Assembly (NCBI GenBank): GCA_025769875.1
Contig: JAGFNK010000542.1
Span: 1-34,799 of the forward strand
Direction of reading: 5' to 3'
Source of the DNA: Russula earlei
Taxonomy: Eukaryota > Basidiomycota > Agaricomycetes > Russulales > Russulaceae
Length of the DNA stretch: 34,799 bases
In this document: positions 30,490-34,799 of the stretch, piece by piece
Layout: the number at the start of each line of letters is the position of its first letter
Position numbering within the stretch: position 1 is the first letter of the stretch
The notes under the pieces: generated by a model
Databases searched by the model: none
Told to the model about the DNA's origin: nothing
Seen by the model: the letters and a program-made list of their open reading frames with translations, nothing else
Position numbers and translations under genes: made by a program

Positions 30490-31416
30490 TCTTTGACATG
30501 GGGTGCCATTATAGACCATTTGCTTTGACACTGCTTTGGTGTCCGGTCGCTCCCATGGCCTTTGAAATGGAAACCCAAAATCCTCGAGTGGACATGTCCG
30601 ATTTACCTTCCTGGGCCAACTCCTCAATTGTGTGATGAAGTTGGCCTTCCTCCTCTGAAGACCAGGCTCCTTTTCCATACAGATGCAGCATTAGAAGGTC
30701 TTGATAGAACACATATCAGGAGACATACCTCTCCGTCTGATGCCCTGATATTGTGTGTGTTGGCGAAACCGGTCGCTACAGTCGGCCGGTGAGTGCTGCA
30801 CTAATTCTGCGTGGCAACCCAGTCATTTCCTTTCTTCTGGACAGCTCTGTTGGGAGGAGGGAGATAAGAAAGGAAACATGTGGAGACTGACAGACATCTC
30901 ACCTGCGCAGCTGCTCATCCTCTGCAGCCCCCCACTTCCCTGCTTTAGCAAGGGGATCATGCGCATGCTGAACGTGGTAAAAGACGGACTTGACCCCCCT
31001 CTGGGGCATGGCACGAGCTAAAGCACACATATAACACATATATCGCATTACTTGAGTATACACCGACCGATGCGGCTCCAAAACCCATTAGTAGGCTGGG
31101 AAGAGTATATGAGATCATCCAACTGCTCGTCATCCAGATCATTTTCCTAAACGGCAGTGCGTGAGCAAAACAAATGATGATTCCAATGCATTGCGCACCT
31201 TCTTGTACGTCCCTAATGTGGCATGAACTTGTCCTACCTCCTCCCTAGTGCATGGACCCTTACGACATGATATGCCTGAGCAAGTTGAAAATCACGTCTG
31301 AGGCTAGAAACTTCAAAAGCTCACTCACCAGCATCAACCAATTGCTTGACACTCATCCATTGTGTTGCTAGGAACTCGGGTATGTCCTCTGGAGATACAG
31401 TACAATGCTGATTCAT
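30490..31416 (-). pseudogene. REB1/TTF1-like Myb DNA-binding protein, two frameshifts
   Basis: REB1-type proteins bind defined DNA sites, including rDNA terminators, through Myb repeats. Six exons are traceable: 31329-31416 (Met at 31416), 31199-31275, 31068-31146, 30903-31017, 30729-30846 and 30669 downward. The introns of 53, 52, 50, 56 and 59 nt all keep phase. The protein shows FLATQWMSVKQLVDAG, REEVGQVHATLGTYKKEN, NGFWSRIARAMPQRGVKSVF, then Myb repeat 1 (AGKWGAAEDEQLRRAVQKKG and SPADCSDRFRQHTQY) and repeat 2 (GAWSSEEEGQLHHTIEEL, GFWVSISKAMGAT and RTPKQCQSKW). Single-base losses near 30803 and 30547 break the frame within each repeat. No other damage is seen, so assembly error is a real alternative to pseudogene. 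The C terminus was not found. Confidence 0.75.
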
Positions 31417-31532
31417 ATGCTATATTTCCTGGAGGACATTAGTGAATGTGGAGGGACATACTTCGTTCCAACATACGCAATTGAGTATAACCAGGTGGAA
31501 CGCAAAAAGGGGAAATGTTCATAGGTGGCGAG

Positions 31533-31625
31533 TTAAGTATCTGTCTACTACACCGGCCGCTATGAGCCGGAGTTGCGGGCCGAAGTGGCCACAGGAAGGA
31601 ATTATTGCAGCAAGTCCCAAGTCTA
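31533..31625. repeat. Dispersed upstream module, copy 2 (short)
   Basis: TTAAGTATCTGTCTACTACACCGGCC followed by GCGGGCCGAAGTGGCC and GGAATTATTGCAG resembles 25789-25870. It lies about 120 bases upstream of the Met of the REB1-like gene. Confidence 0.5.
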
Positions 31626-31949
31626 ATATAATAAGATTATTTCAGTGTCTCACTGTGGGGCACGAACACTGAGGATCCAAGGCAAACTATCTGAGTGTAC
31701 AAGTAAGGCTGCTACGAGGTACGCACATGCACGCGTACACACTGGTAACTACATTTCAACTATGGACGGTGTTCTTTAATGACAGGTAAAGCAAATGTCC
31801 ATGTGAGCGAATCAAGTCCCTTTCCGTTGGCTAGGTGCAGCCTCGGCATGTGTGTGCATACAGGCGCGCGTGACTTTGACACGTCATACGGTCTGTGCGC
31901 AAGCACGTGATGGGTGTTAAGGACGAAAAATGATAACTATGGGTAATGT

Positions 31950-33420
31950 GTCACAGCAACAATAAGAGAAATGGGGACATACAGGACATCCTAGTTGGGT
32001 TCGCAGTTGATGTAGATAATGTCCCGCTCAGCAGGGCCTTGAGGAGAGGCGATGGTCTGGAGGCACGCCGTTTACGCTGCTGGGATGAGCTTGATGCTGA
32101 TGTGGGAGCGGGGTCCACAGCCTCACGCAGCCAGTCGAGATCCTGCTGCATGTCATGAACCATTCTCCGGAGAGGGCCCTTGAAGGACCCTTCCTTATAG
32201 GAGGAAACCCAGCCTCCATGGTGTCACCCTGTTCACACAGCAAAAGGGTGAGTAGAAGTGTCCACAATATCGCGCGTGCATTGTTGCGAGTGATTCTCGG
32301 CACAATCGACATACAGCAAGCCCCACTTAAAGGCAACCCTTTTAACAACAAAGACAGTATTAGGGCCTTCCTAAAAACCCTTTGGAACGACCCTAGAAGT
32401 TCTACAATAGGCACTAACCTAGTATCAAAGGCCCTACAACGCGTTATTAGACCAACTCTAATAACTATAGAACGGACTATAAGGCAATACTAAGGACCTT
32501 AATAGAAGTATTAGGGTCGACTCTAAGGACCCTAATAGAACTATATAAGGGCCTTATAAGATAACACTATCCCCTAACCAAACTACAAGTCTTCAAATGA
32601 CCGGCCCTAAACTAACTAACAGGAAATGAATCAGGTGCTCGCACGTGCACTAAAGCAGTAAACATGTGGACAATGAAGGCTCTTACTCATCAGGAGAAGC
32701 CTTCTTACTCAGCAGCTTACTGAGCATGACTGAGCATGCTCAGTAAGCATCCTCCACTTCTTACTCATCACTCTATTGTGCTTGATAACAAGGTTATGAC
32801 TTGTTCCCTATTTAGCAGTTCTCTTGTAGTATATAAGCGCTCAATAAAGTAGCGGACAGTCCTCAGACTGTCCATTTGTTTACGGCACTCTCCATCCCTG
32901 GGATACTCCTTTAAGGACCATCCCCTTGTGACTACCCTGGCCTCTTCCCTGCGTGATTGCTCGACTCTCACAGTAACAATACCTCTCTGGTATCTGTTAC
33001 TACTCTGGACTCTACTTCTCGCCACGCAATCTTGGACGTCTATCGACTCGTCTTCGAGCTTATCCCTCGCTCTTGAACTGGATAGTTCAACAGTGAGTCT
33101 TGACACTGCACACCTTGGAGTTCCCTCAGCACACCATCGAACTCCTGGCGGAGAGTGGTGAGCTCTTTGAAAGCTTCATCGTGCTCCTCTCCGAGACGAT
33201 CAATCCGTTGCTGGAAAGGCTGAGCCTCCATGTGGTCACGGGCTTCCCATGCGCAGGCCATTGACTCGTCGTCCTTGTGATCGTCGAGATGGAACTGCAA
33301 GTGGCGGCACACATGACATTGTTGGCCATGTGTGTGATGTGACGAGTCTGGTTGTAAGTCCAACGTAGGACTGGAGGGGGAGGACACCAGTCTGTTTGGT
33401 TCTGGCCATGTATAAGAGCT
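31950..33420 (-). pseudogene. Coiled-coil ORF split by a solo LTR
   Basis: The 5' part (33420 to 33106) encodes a His/Cys-containing stretch (QQCHVCRHLQFHLDDH), then a heptad-rich helix (FQQRIDRLGEEHDEAF, LTTLRQEFDGVLRELQGVQ). The 3' part (32150 to 31950) encodes QDLDWLREAVD, a Ser/Pro/Arg-rich stretch with QQRKRRASRP, then further sequence. Taking out the LTR and one CTGCA copy joins them in frame at GVQ|QDLD. The family is not recognised. A decayed relative lies at 34530-34799. In the relative's frame, AERDVIAIDCE matches AERDIIYINCE of this copy, so the shown frame may shift near 32035. The N terminus is uncertain. Confidence 0.6.
32151..33105 (+). mobile_element. Solo LTR, 955 bp (family 2), inside an ORF
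   Basis: Starts TGTCATGAACCATTC and ends GAGTCTTGACA, with the 5-bp duplication CTGCA at 32146-32150 and 33106-33110. It is about 95% identical to 28139-29096 by eye and shares its palindrome (32714-32747) and promoter-like words. There is no internal retrotransposon sequence. Confidence 0.93.
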
Positions 33421-34073
33421 GAGTGAAAGACAAGACAAAAGAAAAAGGGAATCGTGGAATTATATTGTGCCTGCTCGACTCGCCATCGGGAATATGCTTA
33501 TTGAAATGCAGGGGCCTCCTTTTAGGAAATAGGTATGATCTGCACACATGGAGGGAGAGAGGGAAGATGCAAGTGAGCGACTGTGGGAGAGAGAGGAGAG
33601 TGAGTCCAGGGAAGATCAGAGTGCCAGCATGAGGAGGTACGTACATTCTTGCAGGGTCAACCAATATACCCCCCCCATTCACATGTGCAACGCAACACAT
33701 ATGCACATATATGTAAAACACATATCGATATCACAATGAGACGTAAGTTTACAACATCCTCTGCTCATTAAGGTATGAAATGGCAAGCAAATAAATAAAT
33801 AACACGGGGTTGTGAGGCCACAATTATATGGACCCAGGAGAAGGGGAGAACTGGGAAACATGAGACATCCACTTAGCCACAGCACGACCACTACATACCA
33901 CCCCAGCAGACTACCGTCCTCAGAAGCCTGAGCACATTATGTCGCTATTTAGCCAGTGACCACCTCTGAAACACGATGTACGCTGTGAGATACAAATTCG
34001 GATTCCAAACAAAATATGAACAATCACTGACTCGTGGTGGAACAAAGGGGAGACCTGATTCATGAGCGCAAGG
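33421..34073. other. Stretch without a supported gene
   Basis: The region has purine-rich GGGAGAGAGGGA runs near 33550-33600 and a short AAATAAATAAATAAC repeat near 33790. Open minus frames here are not conserved in any way I recognise. Confidence 0.4.
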
Positions 34074-34475
34074 TTAAGTATCTGTCCACGACACGGCCTG
34101 TGCAAACCGGAGAACACGGGCCGTAAGTGCCCTATCACCATGCGGCAATAATTGCCCTATCACATGTGGCATAATTGCCCCAATGACGGAGATATGCGCT
34201 TTCATGCAAAATTCTCCTGGCAAAATGCTGGATCTGGCGTGCTCACGTATGTAAAGTGTTTTGTGAATCTGGTCAGGAATGCTTGTCGTTCAGCCAGCCC
34301 TGAGGCAGATCTATGATCCCAGTGACGTCGTACGCTTTTGCCGGCCATAGTGCCAAGTGCAAGGAGTTCATATCAATGGCATGTATTAAGTTTGAAGCGT
34401 CATATCGTAGTAAATCTACGAGGACTGTATCAAACCATGGAACATATTGACATTGTCATGAACAACCTGCTATGG
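34074..34475. repeat. Dispersed upstream module, copy 3
   Basis: TTAAGTATCTGTCCACGACACGGCC, CGGGCCGTAAGTGCC, GCGGCAATAATTGCC, AATGACGGAGATATGCGC and TTCATGCAAAATTCTC follow the order of 25789-25940. After about 220 unmatched bases the block ATATTGACATTGTCATGAACAACCTGC (near 34443) continues the match to 25957-25983. An insertion inside copy 3, or a deletion in copy 1, explains the spacing. Confidence 0.55.
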
Positions 34476-34529
34476 TACATGCTATATCATATATCAATCC
34501 TGTGAAGTCCTGGAGTTAGAGCAGCGATG

Positions 34530-34799
34530 AGTCATAGCAATAGGTGGAGTGGAGGGGGGACATACGGTACATCCTGCTCAGATTCGCAGTCAATGGCAAT
34601 GACGTCCCGCTCTGCATGACATAGTGTGGTTGAGGAGTCTTGATGAGCGATGGTTGCGAGGCGCAGGCATTTATGCTGTCCGGATGAGCATGATGGGGAG
34701 GCGGGAGTGCAGCCCACAGTCTTGCGTGGCTGATCGACGGCACGATCCACAAGGGCGCTGTGTAGTTCGTTGTGCGTCGAGGCTCTCCTTCAGCTTTGT
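34530..34799 (-). pseudogene. Decayed relative of the coiled-coil ORF, cut by the window edge
   Basis: Minus-strand sequence matches 31950-32150 with scattered changes and shifts. Examples are GAGCGGGACGTCATT against GAGCGGGACATTATC and GCATAAATGCCTGCGCCTC against GCGTAAACGGCGTGCCTCC. The two best frames are AERDVIAIDCESEQDVPYVP here and AERDIIYINCE there. It is not interrupted by an LTR. The rest lies beyond the window. Confidence 0.5.

Noticed and set aside
31018..31051. A 34-nt intron in the REB1-like gene
   Set aside because: A better donor at 31067 gives a normal 50-nt intron and keeps the phase (FWSRI then ARAMPQRG).
33380..33406. Minus-strand ORF beginning MARTKQT, like histone H3
   Set aside because: Only seven residues match; the next ones (GVLPLQSY) do not follow H3, and the frame is not conserved further on.

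Overview
The window looks like a transposon-rich segment of a filamentous basidiomycete (Agaricomycete-type) genome. The host genes have several exons and short introns of about 48-59 nt. They include a FunK1-type fungal kinase, a second HGD-type kinase-like gene, a multi-pass membrane protein of a mushroom-restricted family and a REB1/Myb-type DNA-binding gene. Between them lie LTR retrotransposons, a LINE fragment, a hAT transposon and small TIR elements. No rRNA, tRNA, CRISPR array or bacterial-style operon was seen.

Layout. 1-155: right arm of a TIR element. 153-2877: copy A of a 2.7-kb segmental duplication carrying a four-exon kinase-like gene (minus strand). 2878-4285: 5'-truncated LINE tail with its poly(A) written as T17 on the plus strand. 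4293-4700: almost perfect fold-back element. 4701-8882: broken hAT transposon, split by an 829-bp solo LTR (6730-7558) and carrying a PIF/Harbinger-like MITE (8144-8697). 8956-10353: membrane-protein gene with an intact 3' part and a frameshifted 5' part. 10621-16224: complete but dead Ty1/Copia element on the minus strand, with 256/260-bp LTRs, a 5-bp TSD and a second 829-bp solo LTR nested in gag. 16225-19050: CpG-poor decayed DNA followed by ordinary intergenic DNA. 19522-22239: copy B of the kinase duplication, ending at a different half TIR element (22241-22676). 23232-25598: FunK1 gene (minus). 26021-27535: decayed LRR-type gene (minus). 28139-29096 and 32151-33105: two solo LTRs of about 957 bp. 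29190 onward: SAP-like ORF (plus). 30490-31416: REB1-like Myb gene with two probable frameshifts (minus). 31950-33420: coiled-coil ORF split by the second 957-bp solo LTR, with a decayed relative at 34530-34799.

The genes do not form a pathway. The window records layered insertions: hAT, then LTR elements and a MITE inside it; Copia, then a solo LTR inside it; a kinase gene duplicated between TIR-element ends; and a host ORF cut by an LTR that recombined to a solo copy. Two themes stand out. The two Copia LTRs carry reciprocal TG/CA differences, the footprint of CpG-directed C-to-T decay. Several host genes with well-conserved protein sequence are broken only by single-base frameshifts, which are either real recent decay or assembly indels.
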